Source of the DNA: an uncultured Clostridia bacterium
GTDB taxonomy: Bacteria; Bacillota; Clostridia; TANB77; CAG-508
Reading direction: 5' to 3'
Length of the DNA stretch: 33,487 bases
Assembly: GCA_947631785.1 (NCBI GenBank)
Contig: CANRMR010000019.1
Location: 1 to 33,487 of the forward strand
Shown: in pieces, positions 17,896 through 26,500 of the stretch
How positions within the stretch are numbered: position 1 is the first letter of the stretch
Layout: every line of letters begins with the position of its first letter
The notes under the pieces: generated by a model
The model's input: only the letters and a program-made list of their open reading frames with translations
Database searches by the model: none
Told to the model about the DNA's origin: nothing
Program-made: the position numbers and the translations under genes

Positions 17896-17924
17896 AAAAG
17901 ATAGGTTTAGCCTATCTTTTTTTT
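17896..17924 (+). terminator. Terminator of the DUF5684 gene
   Basis: AAAAGATAGG and CCTATCTTTT around a 5-nt loop, with four further T. Confidence 0.92.
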
Positions 17925-17932
17925 GCAACTTA

Positions 17933-17974
17933 AGATAATGGTTCATAAATAAACTTATTTATGAACCATTATCT
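17933..17974. repeat. Perfect 20-bp inverted repeat
   Basis: AGATAATGGTTCATAAATAA (17933-17952) and its exact complement (17955-17974) are separated by 2 nt. It lies between the DUF5684 terminator and the asnB promoter, with a T-run about 7 nt further on. It may be a second terminator or a regulatory site. Confidence 0.75.
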
Positions 17975-18005
17975 ATTAACTTTTTTTAATAATTTTTTAA
18001 AAAAA

Positions 18006-18035
18006 GTGACAATATAATAAAAAATATGGTAAAAT
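18006..18035 (+). promoter_or_regulatory. Promoter of asnB
   Basis: GTGACA (18006-18011), 18 bp, TAAAAT (18030-18035) with an extended TGG before the -10. AGAGG precedes the ATG at 18067. Confidence 0.6.
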
Positions 18036-18066
18036 AATTTAAAACAATAAGAAAAGAGGAAAAAAC

Positions 18067-19891
18067 ATGTGTGGATTTTGTGGATTTGTAAATAAAAAAC
18101 AAGATAAAGATAAGACAATTAAAAATATGATGGATAAAATAATATATAGAGGGCCAGATAGCGAGCGGAATCTATACAGATAAAAATATTGCATTAGGAT
18201 TTAGAAGACTTAGTATTATTGACTTAGAAGAAGGTGCACAGCCAATCTACAATGAAGATAAATCGAAAGTTATTGTATTTAATGGAGAAATATATAACTA
18301 TCAAGAAATAAAAAAAGATTTATTAGAAAAAGGACATATATTTTATACAAAAACAGATACAGAAGTATTAATACATGGGTATGAAGAATATAAAGAAGAA
18401 TTATTTAACAAATTAAGAGGAATGTTTGCATTTGCAATTTGGGACAAACAAACAGAAGAATTATTAATTGTAAGAGACTTTTTTGGAATTAAACCAATGT
18501 ATTACCTAAAACAGGGAGAAAGCTTTATATTTGGTTCAGAAATAAAATGTATATTAGAACACCCAGAAACGGAAAAAAAGCTAAACATTCATGCATTACA
18601 AAACTATCTATCATTTCAGTATGGTGTGCCAAATGAAACATTTTTTGAAGGAATATATTGTTTGCCACCAGCACATTATTTAAAATATAAACAAGGAAAA
18701 ATAGAAATAAAGCGCTATTGGAAGCCAGAATTTAACATAAATGAAAATTTAGAACTAGAAGATACAGTAGAAAAAATAGACAAAGTTTTCAAAAATTCAG
18801 TAGAAGCACATAAAATTTCAGATGTAGAAGTTGGATGCTTTTTATCTTCTGGAGTAGATTCTAGTTATGTTGCAACACAATTTAAAGATCAAAAAAGCTT
18901 TACAGTAGGTTTTGATTATGATAAATATAATGAAATAGAATTTGCAAAAGATTTAGCACAAAAAATAGGAATGGAGCATCATCATAAAAGCATTTCAGAT
19001 GATGAATATTGGGAAATACTTCCTAAAATACAATATTATATGGATCAACCACATGCAGATCCATCTTGCGTAGCACTATATTTTGTAAGTAAAATTGCAA
19101 GCGAGCATGTAAAAGTAGTATTATCTGGAGAGGGTGCAGATGAACTATTTGGTGGATACAGAATATATCATGAACCACTAAGCTTAAAAAAGACAAGCTT
19201 TATACCAAGACCAATATGGAAAATGTTAGCAAAACTTGTAAATTTAATCCCTACAGATTTTAAAGGAAAAAGCTATATAAATAGAGCATCTAAAACATTA
19301 GAAGAAAGATTTATAGGAAATGCAAACCTATTTTCAGACAAAGAAAAAAGAAAAATATTAAAAAATACTGAAGGTATGGTAAAGCCACAAGAAATTACTA
19401 AAAAATATTATAAAGATGTAGAAGGTTTAGATGACGTAACAAAAATGCAATATATTGATATAAACCTATGGATGGTAGGTGATATTTTACTAAAAGCAGA
19501 CAGAATGAGTATGGCAAATTCATTAGAACTAAGAGTACCATTTTTAGATAAAGAAGTATTTAAACTTGCAAGCACTTTGCCACAAAAATTTAAAGTAAAT
19601 GATGAAAACACAAAATACGCAATGAGAAAAGCAGCACTAAAAAATATGCCAGAAGAAGTATCAAAAAGAAAGAAATTAGGCTTTCCAGTACCTACAAGAG
19701 TATGGCTAAGACAAGAAAAATACTTCAGTAAAGTAAGAGAAGAATTTTTATCAGAAAATGCAGCAAAATACTTTAAAACAGAAGAAATAATAAAACTATT
19801 AGAAGACCACTACAAAGGAAAAAGAGATAACAGCAGAAAAATATGGGCAATATACGTATTTTTAGTATGGTACAAGCAATTTTTTAATTAA
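18067..19891 (+). CDS. asnB: Asparagine synthase (glutamine-hydrolysing), read through a CGG +1 frameshift
   Basis: The gene encodes AsnB, which makes asparagine from aspartate, ATP and glutamine. The catalytic Cys2 of the amidotransferase domain is present (MCGFCGF). The frame runs to RGPDSE (residue 33), then meets CGG at 18166-18168 and a TAA five codons later. Skipping the C at 18166 continues with GIYTDK, FNGEIYN, the PP-loop SGVDSS (about residues 261-266) and GEGADELFGGY, to the stop at 19889. The joined product has 607 residues, the normal AsnB length, and RGPDSEG is a standard family motif. Everything else is intact, so decay is unlikely unless very recent. The call of AsnB is firm; the mode of frame restoration is inferred. 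Confidence 0.9.
18166..18169 (+). other. CGG +1 frameshift site in asnB (GAG C GGA)
   Basis: Reading AGC GAG CGG AAT leads to a stop at 18181. Removing C18166 gives AGC GAG GGA ATC, encoding the conserved S-E-G-I. The site is codon 34. Confidence 0.88.
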
Positions 19892-19894
19892 AAT

Positions 19895-19923
19895 TTGCAA
19901 ATATTAATAAAATATGCTATAAT
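19895..19923 (+). promoter_or_regulatory. Promoter of the 19978 gene
   Basis: TTGCAA (19895-19900), 17 bp, TATAAT (19918-19923) with extended TGC. It starts 3 bp after the asnB stop. Confidence 0.8.
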
Positions 19924-19977
19924 TAAGGTGTTAGAGGTTTTAATAATATTAACCTTAAAAACAAAGGAGTGATAAAT

Positions 19978-20535
19978 ATGAGTTTATGGGAAAAAATAAA
20001 ATCATTATTTAGTAAAAAACAAGATACACCTATGCTAGATGAAGGAGAAAATGTTGAAATTAATAGTAGAGATAGTAGAGCAAATTTTGTACAAGGACTA
20101 GATGCAAGAGAAGATCAAAAAATAGCAGAGGCAAGACAAAGACAATTTTGTATGGCAAGAGATGTAATAGATGCTATGCAAACAAGATGGAAAAATGATA
20201 ACATAACTGCAAAAGAAGGATTAGAAATATTATTAAATAGTCGTGGATATCCAGAAGAAGAGATTGTATTAGATAAGCTTGAAATAGACATATTAAACCG
20301 AATGGGAATACAATCAAAAAATATACCACAAGATACATTAGATTATTTTAGAAGAGAAGACATGCAAAGATTAGTAGAAAATTTAAAAGATATGTCAATT
20401 CAAGAAGCTGCAAAATTTCAATATACAAAAGATGCAGCAAATAGATTTATACCTGACATACCAAGTGCAATGAAAACAATAATGGACAGAGAAATTGAAG
20501 AAAAACAAGAAGCAATAGAAGAAAATCAAATATAA
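19978..20535 (+). CDS. Hypothetical cytoplasmic protein, 185 residues
   Basis: I do not recognise a family. The protein begins MSLWEKIKSLFSKK, an amphipathic membrane-binding-like start, and is otherwise charged and mostly helical with no membrane span or cysteine cluster. The segment around NITAKEGLEILLNSRGYPEEE and the end IPSAMKTIMDREIEEKQ look like soluble helices. The ATG at 19978 has AAAGGAG 8 nt upstream; an in-frame GTG at 19969 overlaps that site and is unlikely. It has a near-consensus promoter and a terminator-like hairpin just after it, so it is probably well expressed. Confidence 0.75.
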   Translation: MSLWEKIKSLFSKKQDTPMLDEGENVEINSRDSRANFVQGLDAREDQKIAEARQRQFCMARDVIDAMQTRWKNDNITAKEGLEILLNSRGYPEEEIVLDKLEIDILNRMGIQSKNIPQDTLDYFRREDMQRLVENLKDMSIQEAAKFQYTKDAANRFIPDIPSAMKTIMDREIEEKQEAIEENQI

Positions 20536-20559
20536 TAAAAATAACAAAGTATAAACTTA

Positions 20560-20595
20560 CCCCTAAACACATAAAAATGGTTTAGGGGGTTTTTT
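20560..20595 (+). terminator. Terminator whose 3' arm holds the next gene's ribosome binding site
   Basis: CCCCTAAAC (20560-20568) pairs with GTTTAGGGG (20580-20588), followed by GTTTTTT. The patatin start codon lies at 20599, three bases after the T tract. The only Shine-Dalgarno-like sequence for that gene is TAGGGGG inside the hairpin arm. Confidence 0.8.
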
Positions 20596-20598
20596 AAT

Positions 20599-21466
20599 AT
20601 GAAATTAGGACTTAGTTTATCAGGAGGAGGAATAAAAGGTGCAGCACATATTGGAGTATTAAAAGCACTTGAAGAACAAAACATAAAAATAGATGCAATA
20701 GCTGGAACATCATCTGGAAGTATTGTAGCTGCACTTTATGCTATGGGCTATACATCAGACGAAATGTATAGCTTATTTAAAAAATACTGCAAAAAAATTG
20801 GTTCAATCCAATTTAAGAATATAATAAAACTAATATTTGGAATAATATTTTGCCAAAGGATAACAATAGATGGATTAAACAACGGTAAAACATTAGAAAA
20901 AATAGTAGATGAAGCATGTAAAATAAAAAACATACAAAACATAAACCAAATTAAAATGCCACTTATAATTCCAAGTGTAAATTTAGAAAATGGAGAATTA
21001 ACACTATTTTCTTCTATGGAAAATAGAGCAAAATACAATGACAATATAAAATATATAAACAATATTCCAATATCAAAAGCTGTAAGATGTAGTTGTTCAT
21101 ATCCAGGAATATTTGAACCAGGAGAATTTAAAAACAAAATATACATAGATGGAGGAATAAGAGAAAACGTTCCGTGGAAAGAATTAAAAAAGACAAATGT
21201 AGATAAAGTAATATGTATAGTATTTGAAGAAGAAGCAAGGAAACTAAAAAATAACTATAATATAATAGATATAGTATCTAGCTCAATAGACATATTATCA
21301 CACGAACTTGCAAACTATGAACTTGAGCGGAGCAGATAAGCTAATAAAAATAAAAACAAAACAAGTATCATTAATAGACTGTAGTAAAATGGATTACTTA
21401 TACGAAAAAGGATATCAATGTGGGAAAAATTTTACCAAAAACATTGCAAAAGATTTTTTGTTATGA
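20599..21466 (+). CDS. Patatin-like phospholipase, read through a CGG +1 frameshift
   Basis: A lipid acyl hydrolase with an oxyanion loop GGGIKGAAHIG (about 9-19), nucleophile elbow GTSSGS with Ser38, and dyad Asp184 in YIDGG. The zero frame ends in a CGG codon at 21328 (codon 244) and a stop three codons later. Skipping C21328 continues GADKLIKIKTKQV and then MDYLYEKGY, a normal patatin C terminus, to TGA at 21464-21466; the total is 288 residues. The stop lies inside a repeated sequence that recurs at 23391-23440. Translation initiation seems to depend on a site buried in the preceding terminator hairpin. Substrate unknown. Confidence 0.88.
21328..21331 (+). other. CGG +1 frameshift site in the patatin gene (GAG C GGA)
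   Basis: CTT GAG CGG AGC AGA TAA in the zero frame becomes CTT GAG GGA GCA GAT AAG when C21328 is skipped. The hexamer context GAGCGGA is identical to that in asnB. Confidence 0.82.
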
Positions 21467-21474
21467 TATAAAAT
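21425..21474 (+). repeat. Direct repeat copy 1 (patatin 3' end)
   Basis: About 50 bp here closely match 23391-23440, sharing CCAAAAACATTGCAAAA and TATGATATAAAAT. Both copies keep TTGCAA, 17 bp, TATAAA with an extended TGA, so the unit may carry a promoter. Confidence 0.7.
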
Positions 21475-21711
21475 AAATATAAAAATAAAGAAAAAGAGGA
21501 AAAGCACAAATGAGAAACAAAATAAACGCCAGAACCGTTGCAGGAGTACACACACAAGTAACATATTAAAAGAAATAAAAATAATAAATATAAAACAAAT
21601 AGAACCAAGTTTCATTTGTATATTTTTGATGTAGAAAATCAAGAGCAAATGAAATTAGGTTCTATTTTTGCATTCAAAATATTATCTAATAACAAAAAAA
21701 TACAAAACAAA

Positions 21712-21738
21712 TGTAGGGGCGGACGCCTCTGTCCGCCC
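21712..21738. repeat. GTAGGGGC palindromic repeat, copy 1
   Basis: GGGCGGAC, loop GCCTCT, GTCCGCCC, preceded by TGTAG. This is the canonical form of the family. Confidence 0.85.
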
Positions 21739-21766
21739 AAATCATACAAAGACAAACCCTATAGGT

Positions 21767-21792
21767 GTAGGGGCAAACGCCTCTGTTTGCCC
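21767..21792. repeat. GTAGGGGC palindromic repeat, copy 2
   Basis: GGGCAAAC, loop GCCTCT, GTTTGCCC. The stem changes relative to copy 1 are compensated on both sides. Confidence 0.85.
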
Positions 21793-21820
21793 AAATGCTA
21801 AAAAGAAATACCTAAAAATC

Positions 21821-21844
21821 GTAGGGGCACGAGGCATCGTGCCC
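21821..21844. repeat. GTAGGGGC palindromic repeat, copy 3
   Basis: GGGCACGA, loop GGCA, TCGTGCCC, preceded by GTAG. The stem sequence differs from other copies but pairing is perfect. Confidence 0.8.
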
Positions 21845-21869
21845 AAGAACAAAAATTTAATATAACAAA

Positions 21870-22062
21870 GCAAAGGATTATAAATTTTTAAAAATAATGA
21901 TAAACTTCGTCGCTCACAAAATTTTCGCATAAATTCTAATGAAAATTTTTCAGCGCCCTCACTAAGGTGTGAGATTCCCTAAAAAATTTTCAAAAGAATT
22001 TCTAGGCTTAAATTTTGTTCGATTCCTTGTTTACTTATTTTTAAAATTTATAAAACCTTTGC
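21870..22062. repeat. 193-bp large imperfect hairpin element B
   Basis: Outer arms 21870-21905 and 22029-22062 are imperfectly complementary over about 34 bp. Pairing continues inward (GAAAATTTTT-type blocks) to a central CTCAC...GTGAG hairpin at 21958-21973. No ORF. It is MITE-like in layout, comparable with elements A and C. Confidence 0.6.
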
Positions 22063-22132
22063 CCAATAAGAATGTATAAATTAAAAAAAGAAAAGGGAGG
22101 AAAAGAAAAATGTTAAAAACCAACAAAACAAA

Positions 22133-22155
22133 TGTAGGGGCGATTTTAATCGCCC
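22133..22155. repeat. GTAGGGGC palindromic repeat, copy 4
   Basis: GGGCGATT, 2-nt loop, AATCGCCC, preceded by TGTAG. Confidence 0.8.
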
Positions 22156-22177
22156 GCAAACCACAAAAAAATGCAAA

Positions 22178-22204
22178 TGTAGAGGCAGACGCCTCTGTCT
22201 GCCC
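22178..22204. repeat. GTAGGGGC palindromic repeat, copy 5
   Basis: GGCAGAC, loop GCCTCT, GTCTGCC; the leader reads TGTAGAGG. Flank CCCAAATGC is shared with copy 2. Confidence 0.8.
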
Positions 22205-22231
22205 AAATGCTACAAAGGCATACCCTAATAA

Positions 22232-22280
22232 CGTAGGGGTTGGTCTTGACCAACCCGGGTCAGTCAAGACTGACCCCTAC
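22232..22280. repeat. GTAGGGGC palindromic repeat, copy 6 (double hairpin)
   Basis: Two adjoining perfect hairpins (22237-22256 and 22257-22276) are enclosed by GTAGGGG and CCCCTAC. The composite is itself an inverted repeat. Confidence 0.85.
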
Positions 22281-22338
22281 TACAACATGGGATATTGCAG
22301 CACCAGAAAATCCTTAAACATAAAATAAACAAATCCAG

Positions 22339-22367
22339 GCAAAAGCAGGAATAAAACCTGCTTTTGC
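22339..22367 (+). terminator. Orphan terminator-like hairpin
   Basis: GCAAAAGCAGG and CCTGCTTTTGC form a perfect 11-bp stem around a 7-nt loop, followed by TTGTATATTTT. No gene ends nearby. Confidence 0.65.
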
Positions 22368-22520
22368 TTGTATATTTTACATATTTCAAAAACGCAAAAA
22401 ATGTCGAAAAGTTTTTCTTGACAAATAAAAAAATAATAGTAAAATAAAATTATTAAATCTAAAAATTGCAAATCAGCAATTAAATTTCCAAAAATTAAAA
22501 GAAAATAAAATACACACATA

Positions 22521-22549
22521 TTGACAAATAATAAAAAACAAACTATAAT
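22521..22549 (+). promoter_or_regulatory. Perfect consensus promoter before the truncated Rpn gene
   Basis: TTGACA (22521-22526), exactly 17 bp, TATAAT (22544-22549). It lies within an inverted repeat TATTGACAA (22519-22527) / TTGTCAATA (22551-22559). A second TTGACA with a TAAAAT -10 lies at 22418-22445. Confidence 0.8.
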
Positions 22550-22574
22550 ATTGTCAATAAGCAAAAGGAGGTAA

Positions 22575-23312
22575 GTAGAACATCAATCAAAAATAGACTA
22601 CTCAATGATATATAGAATATTAAATTACTATACAACAATATTAAACGATATAATAGATAAAGAAAAAATAAAAACAAAAGAATATAAAATACCAAAAATA
22701 ATACCAATAGTAATATATACAGGAGAAGGAAAATGGACAGCAGAAACAAAACTAAAAGAAAAAGAAATAAAATATAAAGAGCAAAAAAACTATATAAATA
22801 TAGAATATAAAATAATAAACATAAATAACTACACAAATGAAGAGTTGCTAAAATTAAACAGTAAAGTGTCATATGCATTTTTAATAGAAAAAAGCAAAAC
22901 AAAAGAAAAATTAATAGAAGTGTTAGAACAAATAGCAAAGGAATGCAACACAGAAGAAAAAGCCAAAAAAATGCAAGACATAACAAGATACATATTAAGT
23001 GCAAGACTAGAAAAAGAAAAAATAGACAAAATAATTAAAAAATATGATTGGAAGGGAGGAGATAGTATTATGACAGCGAGAGAATGTTGGATAAAAGAAT
23101 TTGAAAAAGAAAGAGAGGCTGGAATAATAGAAGGAAAGAGAGTTGGAATTGCAGAAGGAAAAAAAGAAGGAATTAAAGAAGGAATAAGATATAATTTAAG
23201 AGAAACAGCCAAAAAGATGCTAAATAAAAAAATGCAAATAGAAGACATAAGTGAGATTACAGGTTTAAGCAAAAGTGAAATTAAAAAATTAAAATTATCA
23301 ATAGGTATATAA
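22575..23312 (+). pseudogene. N-terminally truncated Rpn-family (PD-(D/E)XK) nuclease/transposase
   Basis: The frame is recognisable from VEHQSKIDYSMIYRILNYY, a motif normally found well inside Rpn/Transposase_31 proteins (EHQS...MxYR). The family's C-terminal parts follow: KIIPIVIYTGEGKW, a helical middle, and the EREAGIIEGKRVGIAEGKKEG tail. The N-terminal part with the first catalytic acid is missing: a TAA lies just upstream at 22572 in this frame. An AAAAGGAGG site (22563-22571) sits right before the breakpoint but has no start codon at proper spacing; the first ATG is at 22605. The core nuclease is therefore probably dead. Confidence 0.75.
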
Positions 23313-23320
23313 AAACGCAT

Positions 23321-23350
23321 GTAGGGGCAAACACCTCTGTTTGCCCCTAT
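23321..23350. repeat. GTAGGGGC palindromic repeat, copy 7
   Basis: TAGGGGCAAAC and GTTTGCCCCTA around loop ACCTCT. It follows the Rpn remnant. The flank GGCATACCCTAATAA recurs next to copy 6. Confidence 0.85.
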
Positions 23351-23390
23351 ATACATAGGCATACCCTAATAAACATTAAAATTAATATAA

Positions 23391-23440
23391 AAAAATTTCT
23401 CCAAAAACATTGCAAAAAATTATTTTGTATGATATAAAAT
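23391..23440 (+). repeat. Direct repeat copy 2
   Basis: It matches 21425-21474, including the last codons of the patatin gene, and keeps TTGCAA, 17 bp, TATAAA with extended TGA. A terminator follows about 30 bp later. Confidence 0.7.
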
Positions 23441-23471
23441 TTATTAGTTTATTTGAAATATTAAATTGTAA

Positions 23472-23510
23472 TAAATAGAGGACAATTTTTTAAAAATTGT
23501 CCTCTATTTA
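23472..23510. terminator. Terminator of the activase gene (bidirectional)
   Basis: TAAATAGAGGACAATTTTT pairs perfectly over 19 bp with 23492-23510 around a 1-nt centre. It lies 1 bp beyond the activase stop. Confidence 0.88.
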
Positions 23511-23511
23511 T

Positions 23512-26500
23512 TTACACATTTGCATTTTCTTTATTTTCTTTTGTCTCAGATTTATTTTCATTTTCTTTCAAAATGGCTTCTTTTTCCTTCTTTGCAATTT
23601 CTAAATTATCTTTTGCAACAGTCATAAGCAATTTAATTCGATTTGCTTGGTTTGTCTCACTTGCTCCTGGGTCATAATCTACAGGTGTTATATTTGCATT
23701 AGGATACATGCTACGAATAGTTTTAATTACACCCTTTCCAACAACGTGGTTTGGAAGACATGCAAAAGGTTGCACACATATAATGTTTGAAATTCCATGC
23801 TCAATATACTCAATCATTTCAGCAGTTAAAAACCAACCTTCTCCTGTTTGATTTCCAATAGATAAAACATCCTTTACCTTTGACTCCAACTCCCAAATAT
23901 CACAAGGAAGCAAATATCCTTTTTTAGAATTAGATAATGCAATTTTTAAATCTTTTTCTAAAATATCCATTAATTTAATAGCTATTTTGAAAATTCTTGC
24001 TTTCATTTTATCTATTTTTAAAAGATTATTAAATGTAATTTTATGTGTTGCAATAAATTTAATAAATCCCATAAAATCAGGAAGAATAACTTCTGCTCCT
24101 TCTTTTTCTAATAAATCTGCTGCAAAATTATTACCAAAAGGATGATATTTAATAAGTACTTCACCTACAATTCCAACTTTAGGTTTTTCTTTACTTAAAT
24201 CTAGTTCAATTTTTTCAAAATCTGAAACGATGTCATAAATGCTTTGCTTAAACTCAGCATTTGAACCATGTTCTAGTAAAGACTTACACTTTTCCATCCA
24301 AGTATCGAAAAGCTTTTTAGTTTCACCCTTATTAACCTCATAAGCTCTATTTTTAGTTAACATTTTTTGAAGTAAATCACCATATACAATAGTTCTAAGT
24401 AACTTTTCCATTAAAGGAATAGTAATTTTAAATCCAGGATTTTTTTCCATACCAACAACATTAAACGAAATAACTGGAACTTGAGGAAAACCAGCATCTT
24501 TTAAAGCCTTACGGATAAATCCAATATAATTTGTTGCACGGCATCCACCACCAGTTTGAGACATAATTAAAGCAGTTTTGTTTGCATCATATTCACCAGA
24601 TTCTAATGCTTCAATCATTTGTCCAGTTGTTAAAATAGATGGATAACAAGCATCATTATTTACATATTTTAAACCAACCTCAACAGTATGAGGAGTGCAA
24701 TCTTTTAAAAGTTTTACATTGTAACCAGAAGACTTTACACATGCCTCTAATAATTCAAAATGTATAGGTGCCATTTGTGGAATTAAAATGGTATAATCCT
24801 TTTTCATTTCTTTAGTAAATGGTATTTTATGTACTTCATAATCTCCCTTTTTAGCACTTATTTTTTTAGCTTCCATACGCTTATTCATACTAGCTAATAA
24901 AGAACGAATACGAATACGAACAGCACCTAAGTTATTAACTTCATCTATTTTTATCAATGTATACATTTTATCATAACTAGACAATATTTCTTCTACTTGA
25001 TCAGTAGTTACAGCATCAACTCCACAACCAAAAGAATTAAGCTGAACAAGTTCTAAATTATCATGGTTACCTACAAAATCGGCAGCAGCATAAAGCCTAG
25101 AATGAAACATCCATTGATTTACAACCCTTAAAGGTTTAGTTTTTTCTATTTTATCAGATACAGAATCTTCTGTTAAAACACATAAACCTAAACTTGTAAT
25201 TAAAGTATCAATTCCATGGTTTACCTCAGGGTCTACATGATATGGTCTACCACAAAGAACAATACCCTTTAAATTATTTTTTTCAATATATTCTAATGCT
25301 TTTGCACCTTCATTGTGAATATCATCTCTTGCTTTTTGATATTCCTTTTCTGCAAGAACAGCAGCATTTTGAAGTTCTTTTTTAGTAAAATTGTAGCATT
25401 TGAATTCATCTAATTCCATAATTCTTTTAACTAAATTTTTGCTATCTAAAGGCAAAAATGGGTTTAAAAACTTAATATTATTTGTTTTTAATTCTTCTAC
25501 ATTATTTTTTAATACCTCAGAATAAGAAATAACAATAGGGCAATTATAATGATTATCCGCATTTTCAAATTCTTTTCTAGAATAAGGGATACAAGGATAA
25601 AAAATTGTATCAATTCCTTTTTCTATTAAGCTTATAATATGACCATGAGCAAGTTTTGCAGGGTAGCAAACAGACTCAGATGGCATAGATTCCATTCCCT
25701 TTTCATATGTTTTACGATTACTTTTTTCAGAAATAATTACTCTAAAACCTAAATTAGTTAAAAATGTAAACCAAAAAGGATAATCTTCATACATATTTAA
25801 AACTCTAGGAATACCAATAGTTCCACGAAAAGCTTTCTCTTCATCTAAAGGTGTGTATCCAAAAATTCTTTCATACTTATATTTAATTAAATTTGGAAGA
25901 TTTGAATTTCCAGAAACAATACCAGCACCACGCTCGCAACGGTTCCCAGAAATGTATTTTTTACCATTACTAAATTTATTTATAGTAAGTAAACAATGAT
26001 TTTCGCATAAATTGCAACGAGTATGAGAAATTTTAATGTCTAATTTATCCAAATCTTCTAATTTTGAAATTGTAGATGTATATTCCATATCTAAATTAGC
26101 CTCATATTGTTCTATAGCAAGTAATGCGGTGCCATATGCACCCATCAAACCAGAAATATCTGGTCTTACAACTTCCTTACCTACAATTCTTTCAAAGCTA
26201 CGTAAAACAGCATCATTATAAAATGTACCACCTTGAACAACAATATGATCACCTAAAGTAGATACATCTCTTACCTTCATAACTTTTTGAATAGCATTTT
26301 TTATAACAGAAATGCTAAGACCTGCAGAAATATCTCCAACAGTATATCCTTCTTTTTGAGCCTGTTTGATTTTAGAATTCATAAAAACTGTACATCTAGA
26401 ACCTAAATCGACAGGATTTCTTGCTTTAATTGCTTCAGATACAAATTCTTCAATAGAAAGATTTAAGCTTTTAGCAAAAGTTTCTATAAAAGAACCACAA

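Larger units (their letters stand above)
21467..22580. other. Gene-poor island of palindromic repeats
   Basis: This 1.1-kb stretch has no recognisable gene. It holds a tiny ORF at 21510-21569 with a weak AGAGG site, an imperfect 22-bp inverted repeat (21597-21618 with 21646-21667), six GTAGGGGC-type repeats, large hairpin B, a terminator at 22339-22367 and two promoter-like sites. Short open frames at 21616-21865 and 22110-22328 consist largely of repeat sequence and are not called. Confidence 0.7.

Noticed and set aside
21328-21331. Slippage of AGCG or of T as the cause of the asnB and patatin breaks
   Set aside because: Alternative placements exist for those two, but one rule (extra C before GGN) explains all four sites, including spmA and activase where tandem slippage does not apply.
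21616-21865. Open reading frames over the GTAGGGGC repeats
   Set aside because: They consist of repeat sequence translated in two frames (GADASV-type peptides), with no supported ribosome binding site.
22110-22328. 72-codon ORF with a GGGAGG site
   Set aside because: Most of its length is repeat copies 4-6, and no protein family is recognisable, so it is probably fortuitous.
21712-23350. CRISPR array
   Set aside because: Repeats are irregularly spaced, the stems vary in sequence, and no cas genes are present.
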